Assembly: GCF_001264245.1 (NCBI RefSeq)
Contig: NZ_CP011339.1
Coordinates: 3,782,001 to 3,846,000, forward strand
Direction: 5' to 3'
From: Microcystis panniformis FACHB-1757
GTDB lineage: Bacteria; Cyanobacteriota; Cyanobacteriia; Cyanobacteriales; Microcystaceae
Length of the DNA: 64,000 nucleotides
This document shows positions 1-9,013 of this stretch, in pieces; position 1 is the stretch's first letter, and the number at the start of each line of letters is the position of its first letter. The notes beneath the pieces are model-generated. The model was not told the origin of the DNA. It searched no databases and saw only the letters and a program-made list of their open reading frames with translations. The translations under genes and the position numbers were made by a program.

Positions 1-162
1 GCAGGTATTAGCCCCGAAATGGCAATTCGCTTAGGGAAAGCTTTCGATACATCTCCTGAAAGTTGGCTCAATCAGCAAATGCAATACGATCTATGGCAAG
101 CAGAGCAGACAATTGGCAATATCAAAGTCAAACGGCTATCAGTGCGATCGGCGATCGCGTAG
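1..162 (+). CDS. HigA-like antitoxin, C-terminal part (cut by window edge)
   Basis: Frame 1 is open from the first base to a TAG ending at 162, giving 53 residues. The stretch ISPEMAIRLGKAF followed by PESWLNQQ and YDLW is typical of the XRE/HigA family (VapI-type helix-turn-helix antitoxins), where it covers the last DNA-binding helices. In that family the protein represses its own operon and neutralises a HigB RNase toxin encoded just upstream; that part lies outside the window. The last codons run into a HIP1 site and a repeat, so the tail is probably strain-variable. The family call rests on a short fragment. Confidence 0.6.
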   Translation, partial: AGISPEMAIRLGKAFDTSPESWLNQQMQYDLWQAEQTIGNIKVKRLSVRSAIA

Positions 163-288
163 GGTGCGTTAATTAAATGTAACGCACCACCCACGAGATA
201 TATTAAAAATAGTATGATCGCAATCTTGTAGGGTGCGTTCCCTAATGTGGCTCCTACTGCCCCACCAATAGATTTTGGGGAACGCACC
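160..288. repeat. Pair of GTAGGGTGCGTT...AACGCACC inverted repeats
   Basis: Two short palindromic units (about 160-190 and 228-288) begin GTAGGGTGCGTT and end AACGCACC. A related unit lies at 27533-27661. They sit between genes and could fold as hairpins in RNA. They look like a dispersed REP-type repeat. No coding potential is seen. Confidence 0.6.
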
Positions 289-367
289 ATGCTAGAGGAT
301 TATAAAAATATCTGCCGTCGCACTCCAGCCCATCGCGGCTGAGTTCAACCGTTATCGAGAAAAATAA

Positions 368-1245
368 TTAAATCCCGTCAAATTCCCCTAAAACTTTCAC
401 TTCTGGTTCTAACCAGAGAGACCAGCGATCGAACACTTGTTCCTGCACATGACGAATTAAACGCAGAATATCCGAGGCTTTTGCCGAACCAATATTCAGG
501 ATAAAATTAGCGTGTAATTCTGATACTTGCGCTCCACCAATTTGATAACCTTTTAATCCCATTTCCTCAATTAAAGCCCCGGCAAATTGCGGTTTAGGAT
601 TGCGGAAAACGCTACCACAACTGGGACGATCATAGGGTTGGGTACTTTTGCGATGGCGTAAATTATGGGTAGTAATTGCCATTATTTCCTCGCAATTATC
701 GGTAGCTTCTAACTGAAATGTAGCTTCGATAACTAAACGTTGATCCCCTTGCAGAGAAGAACTGCGATAACTATAATTTAAATCTTCTTTGCTTACAGTT
801 TCTAACTGACCATCGGGATTTAATACCAGCGCCCGCACTAATCGATCCGCCACACAGGAGGTGTGCGCCCCCGCATTCATGACCACAGCACCCCCCACCG
901 TACCGGGGATACCCACCGCCCATTCTAGGCCCCTCCAGCCCCTTTTTGCCGCTCTCCAAGCTATTTTTGGCAGAGGTTCCCCCGCCGCTGCTGTAATCGT
1001 AGCAGTTTCGGCATCAAAACAACTCGATCGCAGATGGCGAGTATTGAGAACAAGTCCGGGTAAACCTCGATCGCTGATTAGTAAATTTGAACCAGCCCCC
1101 AAAACAGTCAAGGGCAACCCTTGCGATTGCCACCAAGCGAACACTTCTCTTAATTCCTCTAGATTAACTGGTTCGGCATACCATTGCGCTCTTCCCCCAC
1201 CCGGTAGGAAGTGAAATCAGCTAGAGAAACAGAGGTTTTAATCAT
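368..1245 (-). CDS. murB: UDP-N-acetylmuramate dehydrogenase, one-base frameshift near the 5' end
   Basis: MurB is the cytoplasmic flavoenzyme that reduces UDP-GlcNAc-enolpyruvate to UDP-MurNAc for peptidoglycan. The FAD-binding motif LTVLGAGSNLLISD, the segment GIPGTVGGAVVMNAGA and the C-terminal SCGSVFRNP with the catalytic serine are all present. The good frame is open only from 1144. Upstream, translation from ATG at 1245 gives MIKTSVSLADFTSYRVG and then leaves frame, while the main frame resumes at QWYAEPVNLEELREVFAWW. Adding one G to the run at 1194-1198 (five C on the plus strand) restores YRVGGRAQWYAEP. The gene follows murC on the same strand but about 410 bp away, separated by a MITE. 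Identity is secure. The frameshift is probably a sequencing error because the gene is essential. Confidence 0.92.
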
Positions 1246-1366
1246 AGGGTTTTAGGGGTTGGAAGTTATAAATTATGAATTATAAATTATGAATTGGGGG
1301 TTGGGGAGCAGAACGTAACGTAGGTTGGGTTGAAGCATGAAACCCAACGATCATGTTACTTATTTA

Positions 1367-1578
1367 GGGTCTGCTGAAAAAGTACGGGCGAAGCATTCGG
1401 ATAGAAAATCTGCGGTTTCACCGATAGGTTATTGCCCGAATGCTTCGCCCCTACAGGACGCGGGCCGATGAAGACGCAAGGTTTTGAACGACGATTCTCT
1501 CAAAATCTTACACCTGTTTCGCTCATACAGCCACAAAACCCCTACCTTGCCTACATTTCACATTTATTCAGCAAACCC
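1367..1578. mobile_element. MITE of the GGGTTTGCTGAA family, 212 bp
   Basis: The element starts GGGTCTGCTGAAAAAG and ends TTCAGCAAACCC, with TATTTA on both sides (1361-1366 and 1579-1584). It has no ORF. A 212-bp inverted copy with nearly the same interior (containing GGGGCGAAGCATTCGG) lies at 58863-59074. It fills most of the murC-murB spacer. The likely mobilising IS is at 57628-59721, which has matching ends. Confidence 0.85.
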
Positions 1579-1612
1579 TATTTAATACTGCTCACTTAAA
1601 AACTCAAATCTG

Positions 1613-1651
1613 ATCACTGATCACTGATAACTGATAACTGATAACTGATAA
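1613..1651. repeat. (CTGATAA)n 7-bp tandem repeat
   Basis: About five copies of the heptamer CTGATAA lie just downstream of the murC stop codon. The same heptamer recurs at 4584-4617, 33208-33248 (inverted), 46698-46734, 47043-47114 and 56461-56515, always outside coding sequence. Confidence 0.9.
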
Positions 1652-1658
1652 CTAACTT

Positions 1659-3086
1659 CTATACTCTAACTGCTAATTGTTCGCGGTAAAGAGAGAGCAT
1701 TTCGGGGATAACTTGATTGAGATTGCCAGCACCGAGGAAGAGGGCTAGATCCCCTGGTTGGAGAATTTCTAGCAGGAATTGACCTAAAGAACTCAATTCG
1801 GGGTGATAGTAGGCGTTTTTATGGTGTTTTCTCACCTGTTCGACCACTTGCTGCCCAGTGACGTGATCGATATTCACTTCCCCGGCACTATAAATATCCG
1901 TTAAGACTACCACATCGGCGGAACTGAAAGCGGAGCCGAATTCCTCTAAAAAGGTAGTGGTGCGACTGTAGCGATGGGGTTGGAAAATAGCGATCGAACG
2001 TTGGTACTGTTTGCCTTCTACCTTCAATTTTGCCGCCGCTAACGTGGCTAACAATTCGCTAGGATGGTGGGCATAATCATCGATAAAAGTAATGCCGTTT
2101 GCCTCTCCCTTGTGTTCAAAACGGCGTTTTGCTCCGGCAAAAGTAGCGATCGCATCGGCAATAACAGCAAATTCTAAACCGAGATAACGTCCGATGGCAA
2201 CCACTGCCAAAGCATTACTAATATTATGTTGCCCCGGGATTTTCACTTCCATTTGTCCCAGATAACTGCCTTTTTCCCAGACGGAAGCTTTCATCATTCC
2301 CTGTTCATAGATAATCTCGCTGACGGTGTAATCGGCACCTTTTTCGGGATCGAGACTATAACTAATCGTCGGACGGAAATGCTCGGCGATCGTGTCACAA
2401 TCTAAACAAGCGACTAAAATCTGGCACTGATTGGCAAATTCACGGAAAGTATCGATAACTTCGCTTAAATTCTGGTAATGATCTGGGTGATCTAGCTCAA
2501 TATTAGTGATTACGCCGATTTTTGGCGCGTGTTTGGTTAGGGAACCATCGGACTCATCGGCCTCTGCCACTAAAAAACGACCTTGACCAAGACGAGCGTT
2601 ACCTTCCCAAGCGTCCACCTCACCACCGACAATGATCGTGGGGTCTAATCCCGCTTCTAACAAAACGTAACCGATTAAGCTGCTAGTGGTGGTTTTTCCG
2701 TGGGTTCCAGCAACGGCGATACTGTCGTAATCAGCGATTAAAGCCGCTAAAACGTCGCTACGGTGAAAAATTGGGTATCCTAAGTCTCTGGCCGCTCGAT
2801 ATTCCTTGTTATGGTCATTAATCGCCGTGGAGCAGATTACTTGCGGAACTGTTTGGCTACTGTTTTGAGGGCCGGGAGAATGAAATAAAGCTAAATTATT
2901 TGCCTCTTGACGGTGGAAAATCTGCGCTCCCGCTCCCTGTAGCCGTTGGGTGATATGAGTAGGACGTAAATCGGAGCCAGACACAGGTAAATTGCGCTTG
3001 GCTAAGATATAAGCGAGGGCTGACATCCCAATACCGCCAATACCGATAAAATGGAAAGGTTGGCCGTTAAAATTAACTTTTTTCAC
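1659..3086 (-). CDS. murC: UDP-N-acetylmuramate--L-alanine ligase
   Basis: MurC joins L-alanine to UDP-MurNAc with ATP, the first amino-acid step of the peptidoglycan stem, in the cytoplasm. Visible are the N-terminal FIGIGGIGMSALA nucleotide-binding loop, the Mur-ligase ATP loop VAGTHGKTTTSS, EADESDGS, NIELDHPDHY and DDYAHHPSE followed by FQPHRYSR. The length of about 475 residues is normal. Two GTG starts are possible. The one at 3086 is preferred because GAGGAG lies 8 nt upstream, whereas the GTG at 3095 overlaps that Shine-Dalgarno sequence. It is followed by murB on the same strand. Confidence 0.96.
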   Translation of the reverse strand: MKKVNFNGQPFHFIGIGGIGMSALAYILAKRNLPVSGSDLRPTHITQRLQGAGAQIFHRQEANNLALFHSPGPQNSSQTVPQVICSTAINDHNKEYRAARDLGYPIFHRSDVLAALIADYDSIAVAGTHGKTTTSSLIGYVLLEAGLDPTIIVGGEVDAWEGNARLGQGRFLVAEADESDGSLTKHAPKIGVITNIELDHPDHYQNLSEVIDTFREFANQCQILVACLDCDTIAEHFRPTISYSLDPEKGADYTVSEIIYEQGMMKASVWEKGSYLGQMEVKIPGQHNISNALAVVAIGRYLGLEFAVIADAIATFAGAKRRFEHKGEANGITFIDDYAHHPSELLATLAAAKLKVEGKQYQRSIAIFQPHRYSRTTTFLEEFGSAFSSADVVVLTDIYSAGEVNIDHVTGQQVVEQVRKHHKNAYYHPELSSLGQFLLEILQPGDLALFLGAGNLNQVIPEMLSLYREQLAVRV

Positions 3087-3249
3087 TTTTTTCACTCCTC
3101 AGACCCACAATTATATAAGTTTTAAACTCGATCGGTAGTAAAGTCAACCTCATGATAGGGGCATTTGAGCAGAATTCCCAAGTGTTGCCCAGTCACCTTG
3201 CAACATCCTTGACGCAGAATTAAAATTTTTTCTCCCAATTCCCTTTTTT

Positions 3250-3297
3250 TGGGGTGTGGGGTGTGGGTGTGGGGTGTGGGGTGTGGGGTGTGGGGAG
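3250..3297. repeat. (GGGGTGT)n G-rich tandem repeat
   Basis: About six tandem copies of the heptamer GGGGTGT lie in the 409-bp divergent spacer between murC and gap2. The same G-rich heptamer occurs inside one subfamily of the GGGTTTGC MITEs (for example at 11640, 46460 and 51190), so this block may be a MITE remnant. Nearby, at 3340-3385, an imperfect CTGTCTCGGAGT repeat is also seen. Confidence 0.75.
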
Positions 3298-3504
3298 GTG
3301 AGGAGAATAAATAAAAATAATCTCCTGTCCCCTGTCTCGGAGTCCCCTGTCTCGGAGTCTCCTGTCTCGGAGTCTCCTACTCTCCTGAATGGTGAGCTAA
3401 TAAATTATTTTCGATCGGGATCGTAAAGTTCAACCTTTAAGGTATGATTGGGAACATTAATTATTTTTTTATGTATTGCACTAAAACGTAGAGGGCAAGC
3501 AGCA

Positions 3505-4521
3505 GTGATTAGAGTAGCGATCAATGGTTTCGGACGGATTGGACGTAATTTCCTAAGATGTTGGTTAGGACGGACTAATAGTGGCTTGGAGGTAGTGGGG
3601 ATCAATGATACATCCGATCCCCGGAGTAACGCTCACCTGCTCAAATATGACTCGATGTTAGGCAAACTTAACGCTAATATCGATGCCGATGATAATTCTT
3701 TAATTGTTAACGGTAAAACCATTAAATGTTATTCCGATCGCAATCCCCTCAATCTGCCCTGGGCAGAATGGGGTGTAGATTTAGTGATCGAAGCTACCGG
3801 TGTTTTCGTCGATGAAGAGGGCGCTTCTAAGCATATTGTCGCAGGAGCTAAAAAAGTCCTCATTACCGCACCGGGTAAAGGTTCGGGAGTGGGAACCTAT
3901 GTCGTTGGTGTCAACGCTCACGAATACGAACACGATAAATACAACGTCATCAGTAATGCCAGTTGTACCACCAACTGTCTTGCTCCTGTTGTCAAAGTGA
4001 TTCACGAAAACTTCGGCATCATCAAAGGGACGATGACCACCACCCACAGTTACACTGGTGATCAACGGATTCTGGATGCTAGTCACCGGGATCTGCGTCG
4101 CGCTCGCGCCGCAGCCGTTAACATCGTTCCCACCTCCACCGGTGCCGCTAAAGCTGTAGCCTTAGTTATCCCCGACATGAAAGGGAAACTTAACGGTATC
4201 GCTCTGCGTGTACCCACTCCTAACGTTTCTGTGGTGGATTTAGTCGCGCAAGTGGAAAAAAGTACGATCGCGGAACAGGTAAACGAAGTCCTCAAAGAAG
4301 CTTCGGAAAATTCTTTGAAAGGAATTCTCGAATATAATGATTTACCCCTCGTTTCCTCTGATTATCGCGGTGTTGATGCCTCCTCGATCATTGATGCTAG
4401 TCTCACCATGGTGATGGGTGGCGATATGGTGAAAGTTATCGCTTGGTACGATAACGAATGGGGTTACTCCCAACGGGTGGTTGATCTCGCTGAAGTCGTC
4501 GCCAGCAAGTGGAAAGGCTAA
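3505..4521 (+). CDS. gap2: NAD(P)-dependent glyceraldehyde-3-phosphate dehydrogenase, Calvin-cycle type
   Basis: GAPDH interconverts 1,3-bisphosphoglycerate and glyceraldehyde 3-phosphate. In cyanobacteria Gap2 serves the Calvin cycle with NADPH. The N-terminal VAINGFGRIGRNFLR Rossmann motif, the active-site SNASCTTNCLAP with the catalytic cysteine, and the C-terminal WYDNEWGYSQRV are intact. GTG at 3505 is preferred as the start: it gives a 338-residue protein starting at the conserved IRVAINGFG, with GAGGG 9 nt upstream. The 19 residues of open frame before it do not look like the family. The gene is transcribed away from murC, so the spacer probably carries both promoters. Confidence 0.95.
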   Translation: MIRVAINGFGRIGRNFLRCWLGRTNSGLEVVGINDTSDPRSNAHLLKYDSMLGKLNANIDADDNSLIVNGKTIKCYSDRNPLNLPWAEWGVDLVIEATGVFVDEEGASKHIVAGAKKVLITAPGKGSGVGTYVVGVNAHEYEHDKYNVISNASCTTNCLAPVVKVIHENFGIIKGTMTTTHSYTGDQRILDASHRDLRRARAAAVNIVPTSTGAAKAVALVIPDMKGKLNGIALRVPTPNVSVVDLVAQVEKSTIAEQVNEVLKEASENSLKGILEYNDLPLVSSDYRGVDASSIIDASLTMVMGGDMVKVIAWYDNEWGYSQRVVDLAEVVASKWKG

Positions 4522-4615
4522 ATCAGTGATCAGTAAACAGTAATCAGTGAACAGTGGGCGTTAATTAGGAGTCAGGAGTGGTTAGTGATAACTGATAACT
4601 GATAACTGATAACTG

Positions 4616-5392
4616 TTAACTGAGCAGTGATAAATTCTCACCGAAAAAGCGCCGATAGATTCCCTCTGTCACCAATTGAGCGGTGATTAGGTTAGCTAGG
4701 GCAATCATAAACAGGATCAGTATCTGGTAGGAAGCGGCGTTTAAAGGTTCACTTCCTGCCAATACCTGTCCGGTGAACATTCCGGGTAAACTGACTAAAC
4801 CCACCACCATCATCTGATTGAGGGTGGGTATTAAACTAGCTCGAATCGCTTCTTTTTGATAAGCTGCGATCGCTTGTTGAGGGGTTGCCCCTAAACAAAG
4901 ATGGGTTTCGATTTCCAAACGGTGACTTTTAATGGCACTGCTTAATCTCTCCCCGGCTAAAGAGGCACTATTCATCGCTTGCCCTAACACCATCCCCGTC
5001 AAGGGAATTAAGTATTGGGGTGAGTACCATTGTTCTGGTTGAATAATTAAAGCGATCGCATAACCTAAAGTTAGACAGCTACTAATCAACAGAGAGCCAA
5101 AAACTAGGGGTAATAAGCCTTTATCTCGGCTATCAATGCGATTTTTAGCAACAATAGTCGCTATAGTCATCATTACTGCCAAAATCCCCAGCACAGCTAG
5201 AGGATTATCCAGGGAAAAAATAACGGCGATAACGTAGCCTACCACTAATAATTGCAGGATCGATCGACCGGTCGCTAATAATAATTGTCCCTCTAGGGCT
5301 AAATTTGACCAACGGGAGAGGATTAAACAAATACCCATCATCCCCAAAGCCCAACCCAAATCCACCAGATTTAGTTCTACTAATCCATCCAT
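4616..5392 (-). CDS. FetB-like (UPF0014) ABC transporter permease
   Basis: A 258-residue polytopic membrane protein of the UPF0014/FetB family. Family members are permeases of ABC exporters; E. coli FetAB exports iron. About seven hydrophobic segments are visible, including LDLGW-type N-terminal helices, and the family landmarks MVLGQAMNSASLAGERL and LCLGATPQQA followed by LNQMMVVGLVSLPGMFTGQ are clear. No ATPase partner (FetA) is adjacent, so it must be encoded elsewhere if the exporter is functional. The stop codon lies next to a (CTGATAA)n block. Substrate is unproven. Confidence 0.85.
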   Translation of the reverse strand: MDGLVELNLVDLGWALGMMGICLILSRWSNLALEGQLLLATGRSILQLLVVGYVIAVIFSLDNPLAVLGILAVMMTIATIVAKNRIDSRDKGLLPLVFGSLLISSCLTLGYAIALIIQPEQWYSPQYLIPLTGMVLGQAMNSASLAGERLSSAIKSHRLEIETHLCLGATPQQAIAAYQKEAIRASLIPTLNQMMVVGLVSLPGMFTGQVLAGSEPLNAASYQILILFMIALANLITAQLVTEGIYRRFFGENLSLLS

Positions 5393-5568
5393 AAAAATAA
5401 AAGAAACAAATTAAAAGGATACTTCATCTATAAATAGCAAGTTTATCACAGATGTCGGGGTGAAGACCCTCGCTTTTAGGGAAGGGTCGGGCGGCTTTAA
5501 ATAAATATGTATTGTCAACTTAAGGAATTTTGTGTTAAAATATTGATACTGGGTCGAGCAGTGTCAAA

Positions 5569-6792
5569 ATGTTTGTACTAGAATACAAAGTTAAGCCAAA
5601 ACCTAATCAGATAGAAGCCATTAATGAGGCAATACGGACAACTCAATTTGTTCGGAATAAAGTCCTGCGTTATTGGATGGATAATCCTGGTGTTGGCAAA
5701 ACAGAGTTATTTCGGTACAACACAGCATTAAGGAAAGAGTTTAAATTTGTTGATGATTTAAACTCCCATGCTTGCCAGACTGCCGTAGAAAGAACCTTGC
5801 GGGCAATTACTCGGTTTTACGATAATTGCCAAAATAAAGTTAAAGGAAAGAAAGGCTACCCTAAGTTTAAAAAACATTCCCGTTCTGTTGAGTATAAAGT
5901 ATCTGGATGGAAGCTATCAAAAGATAAACGTCATATTACCTTTACAGACAAAAAAGGTATTGGTACTCTTAAGTTGATTGGTTCTAGAGATATTAATTAT
6001 TATCAACCAGACCAGATTAAACGGGTAAGAATCCTTAATCGTGCTGATGGTTATTATGTGCAGTTCTGCATTAAATTAGACCCCAGAGACACGGTTAAGC
6101 CTTTAACACCCTCCCAGAAAGCCACTGGAATTGATGTGGGATTAAAGTTTTTCTTAGTAGATAGCGAAGGCCATCAAATTGATTGTCCGAACTACTATCG
6201 AAAAGCTGAAAAACAACTAAACCGATTAAACAGGAAAAAGTCGAAGAAATACCGTAAGGGTAAAAAACAATCTCGTAATTATCACAAAGCTAGAAAGCGA
6301 TATGCTCGGAAACATTTAAGAGTAAGTAGGCAACGAGAAGAGTTTGTCAAGAGTGTGGCACTCCGTTTAGTTAAGTCTAACGACTTAATCGCCTATGAAA
6401 ACTTAAATATCAAAGGCATGGTTAAGAATCGTCATTTAGCTAAGTCGATAACTGATGCAGGATGGTCTGTTTTTAGGCAATGGCTAGAGTATTTTGGGGA
6501 CAAATACTGCAAGTTAACTATCGCTGTCTCACCCCATAATACGTCTCAAAATTGTTCTAATTGTGGACAAAAAGTCCAAAAGTCGCTATCTACTCGAACC
6601 CATGTTTGTCCTCATTGTGGATATACAGATTGTCGAGATAGAAACGCCGCTTTAAACATCTTGCAAAAGGGATTAATTAGCGTGGGGCGCACGCAAACTT
6701 TAAACGCTTCGGGAGAGATTCCCTCTTGGTTGGTTGGAGAAATCCTGCTTGCTAACGGAGACTCAATGAACGAAGAATCCCCGTCTCTTTAG
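5569..6792 (+). CDS. tnpB: TnpB, RNA-guided endonuclease of an IS200/IS605-type element
   Basis: A 407-residue protein with the complete TnpB/OrfB architecture. The N-terminal helix-turn-helix/wedge region has the usual QxxxINEAIRTTQFVRNKVL pattern. The RuvC-like acidic residues are in GIDVGLKFFLV (about residue 190), IAYENLNIKGM (about 280) and CRDRNAALNIL (about 350). A CxxC...CxxC zinc ribbon (NCSNCGQ and CPHCGY) lies between the last two. Known TnpBs cleave DNA guided by a right-end RNA (omega RNA) and help retain the element after TnpA-driven excision. The ORF looks intact. No tnpA is adjacent, so mobility would need a TnpA in trans. Confidence 0.93.
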   Translation: MFVLEYKVKPKPNQIEAINEAIRTTQFVRNKVLRYWMDNPGVGKTELFRYNTALRKEFKFVDDLNSHACQTAVERTLRAITRFYDNCQNKVKGKKGYPKFKKHSRSVEYKVSGWKLSKDKRHITFTDKKGIGTLKLIGSRDINYYQPDQIKRVRILNRADGYYVQFCIKLDPRDTVKPLTPSQKATGIDVGLKFFLVDSEGHQIDCPNYYRKAEKQLNRLNRKKSKKYRKGKKQSRNYHKARKRYARKHLRVSRQREEFVKSVALRLVKSNDLIAYENLNIKGMVKNRHLAKSITDAGWSVFRQWLEYFGDKYCKLTIAVSPHNTSQNCSNCGQKVQKSLSTRTHVCPHCGYTDCRDRNAALNILQKGLISVGRTQTLNASGEIPSWLVGEILLANGDSMNEESPSL

Positions 6793-6811
6793 AGCGGGGA
6801 GCGTCAATAAT
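6660..6811 (+). ncRNA. Predicted omega RNA (reRNA) scaffold overlapping the tnpB 3' end
   Basis: In characterised IS605/TnpB elements the guide scaffold spans the 3' end of tnpB and the right end of the element, and the guide is the flanking DNA. Here the last 130 nt of tnpB plus the terminal hairpin at 6776-6806 occupy that place, so the guide would begin after about 6811. This is inference from position and the hairpin only. Confidence 0.35.
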
Positions 6812-6866
6812 TATTCCTTCTTTCCCCCAACAAATCCCGATTAGTCTCTAATTTGAGTGAAAGCGC

Positions 6867-8003
6867 GTGAGTACAATTCCCCCCGTCGATTTATCCCGTC
6901 AATACCAAGTCATCAGCGAAGAAGCTAACCATGCCGTTTTAGAAATCCTCCGTTCTGGGCGCTATATTGGCGGTGAAGCTGTGAGCGAATTAGAACGACA
7001 ATTTGCCCTCTATCATGGTGTTAGCGATTGTGTTGCCTGTAATTCGGGAACCGATGCCCTTTATCTGGCACTGCGCTCCCTCGGTATTCAAGCGGGGGAT
7101 GAAGTAATTACTTCCACTTTTTCGTTTATTGCCACCGCCGAAGCGATTAATTTAGTCGGGGCAGTGCCTGTTTTTGTCGATATCGATATTAATACTTTTA
7201 ACCTCGATGTGGCACTGTTGGAAAAAGCGCTTACTCCCCAAACTAAAGCGATTATCCCAGTACACCTTTTTGGGCAATCTGTCAATATGTCTGAGGTAGT
7301 AAATTTTGCTCGTTCCCATAATTTATTTGTAATCGAGGATTGCGCTCAGGCAACGGGAGCAGAATGGCATGGGCAGAAAGTGGGGAGTATCGGCGATATT
7401 GGCTGTTTTAGCTTCTTTCCTACCAAAAATTTAGGCGGTTGTGGCGATGGTGGCGCAATTACCACCAATAAACCCGAGTTAGCGGCACAAATTCGCATGA
7501 TTAAAGAACACGGCAGCAAGGTGCGTTATCTCCACGAGGTAATCGGGGTAAATAGCCGCTTAGATGCCATTCAAGCGGTTATTTTGCAAATTAAGCTAAA
7601 ATATCTCGATTTTTGGAATAATCAACGGATCGAGATTGCCCAACGTTATCGAGAATTACTGCAACCTTTGCCTAATATCACTTTACCTACCGCTTTAGCC
7701 GGAGGTAAGCACGTTTGGAATCAGTACACAATCCTAACGGAAAATCGTGACCAAATTCGGGCAGCTTTGCAGGAAAAAGATGTCCTATCCATGGTTTATT
7801 ATCCGATTCCCCTGCATTTACAGCCGGTTTATCAGTATTTAGGCTATAAAAAAGGTGATTTACCCATGGCTGAATTGGCCAGTGAAAAAGTGTTATCTTT
7901 GCCTATGTTCCCCGATTTAAGCTGCGAGGAACAACAACAGGTAGCCTATGCGCTGAAAGATTGTTTGCATAGTTTTTCAATTTATGATTTAGCCGAGGAT
8001 TGA
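6867..8003 (+). CDS. DegT/DnrJ/EryC1/StrS-family PLP-dependent sugar aminotransferase
   Basis: A 378-residue fold-type I aminotransferase. Members transfer an amino group to nucleotide-linked keto-sugars for polysaccharide or secondary-metabolite sugars. Seen are the N-terminal RSGRYIGGEAVSELE, the NSGTDALYLALR substrate-binding segment, EDCAQATGAEW and SFFPTKNLGG with the Schiff-base lysine, plus the C-terminal YYPIPLHLQPVY and LSLPMFPDL. The start is GTG at 6867. It is followed after only 4 nt by a broken sulfotransferase-like gene, which suggests a small operon for a modified glycan. The exact sugar cannot be told. Confidence 0.9.
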   Translation: MSTIPPVDLSRQYQVISEEANHAVLEILRSGRYIGGEAVSELERQFALYHGVSDCVACNSGTDALYLALRSLGIQAGDEVITSTFSFIATAEAINLVGAVPVFVDIDINTFNLDVALLEKALTPQTKAIIPVHLFGQSVNMSEVVNFARSHNLFVIEDCAQATGAEWHGQKVGSIGDIGCFSFFPTKNLGGCGDGGAITTNKPELAAQIRMIKEHGSKVRYLHEVIGVNSRLDAIQAVILQIKLKYLDFWNNQRIEIAQRYRELLQPLPNITLPTALAGGKHVWNQYTILTENRDQIRAALQEKDVLSMVYYPIPLHLQPVYQYLGYKKGDLPMAELASEKVLSLPMFPDLSCEEQQQVAYALKDCLHSFSIYDLAED

Positions 8004-8007
8004 ACTA

Positions 8008-9003
8008 ATGAGTCAGATAAATGAGCGTTCAAAACCAGCCAAGTATTCACTATATAACTTAAGAAAAGTCAAGCGTGATTTAGTCTATGATGCCTGGGAT
8101 TTCTGGCGTACTCTAACTCAAAAAGATCAACTAGAAAAAGTCATCAATCAAAGAGAAATTCGTTTTATCGGTTTGAAACGTAGTGGTAATCATGCGGTGT
8201 TAAATTGGATTAGAGCGCAAGAACAAGATTCTTATTTTCTGAATAATGTTAATGTTAGTAAGTACCTAGGCAAAATTATTTACACATGACGATCATTGCC
8301 CCGTAAGGGTTTTAGCTCGATCGGGCAGGTAATTAATTTTGCATGACTACTTATCAGTCCTTTTAGGCATTTTCATCTACACTTCCCCCACAAAGGTTTT
8401 CGAGAGGAAGCTTGGGGTAATTTCAAAACTAAGAACTGTTTTTTGTATAGCTATGAAGATCATAGTATTGCCAAAATAACTGAGCCAAAATATGAAAAAA
8501 AACATGATCTTTATGTAGGGAAAACCAGTCATAGGTATGATGTACTTTTACTCAGAGATCCGTTTAATCTGATTGCCAGTCGTTTGAAAAAGGGATTTTT
8601 ATCTGTCAAGACAAAAGGAATGTCTCTGACTGATATGTGGATTGAATACGCCAAAGAATTCCTTGAAGAAACTAGCTATCTAAGTAATAACAAGGTTATT
8701 ATTAATTACAATCTATGGTTTTCTGATATTAGTTATCGTCGAGAAATTTCCGCCGCTCTTAATCTAGAGTTTTCTGATGCTGGCTTAAATTATGTTAGTA
8801 GTTATGGTGGTGGCAGTTCCTTTGAAAAGCAGAACTTTACTGGCAATGCTCAACAGATGGATGTGACTAATCGCTGGAAACTATTTCTTGACAATGACGA
8901 GTTTTTGAAGTTAATCAAAAATGATGAGCTTTTACACTATTCCGAAAAAATCTTTGGTAAGCGTCCCGATACCGAGTTAATTTATCTTGGGGCTAATAGA
9001 TGA
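8008..9003 (+). pseudogene. Sulfotransferase-like gene broken by two in-frame TGA codons
   Basis: The N-terminal piece (8008-8289) contains IRFIGLKRSGNHAVLNWI, which resembles the PAPS-binding loop (GxxRSGTT type) of sulfotransferases. The C-terminal piece resumes in the same frame from about 8347 (PHKGFREEAWGNF, then LLLRDPFNLIASRLKKGF, which matches the PAPS 3'-phosphate-binding R-D-P segment). Between them are TGA codons at 8287 and 8344 and a stretch that does not look coding. Because both halves share one frame, this is either an insertion of a multiple of three bases or local decay. It lies 4 nt behind the aminotransferase gene. Confidence 0.65.
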
Positions 9004-9013
9004 TAGTTATAAT

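Larger units (their letters stand above)
5440..6811 (+). mobile_element. Solo-TnpB element of the IS200/IS605 (IS1341-like) group
   Basis: A tnpB gene is flanked by hairpin-rich ends and has no tnpA. On the left, around 5452-5500, an imperfect palindrome (GACCCTCGC and GGGAAGGGTC arms) is seen. On the right, just after tnpB, 6776-6811 holds the palindrome CCCCGTCTC...GAGCGGGG. IS605-type elements have subterminal hairpins and no terminal inverted repeats, so the exact edges are estimates. Confidence 0.7.

Noticed and set aside
3781..4086. Long open frame antisense to gap2 (and another at 4083-4295)
   Set aside because: It lies wholly within a clear gap2 gene, has no family similarity or ribosome-binding site, and arises from codon bias in the sense frame.
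8287..8346. Selenocysteine or read-through at the two TGA codons in the sulfotransferase-like gene
   Set aside because: No SECIS-like hairpin is evident after either TGA, sulfotransferases do not use selenocysteine, and the bracketed segment lacks family similarity.
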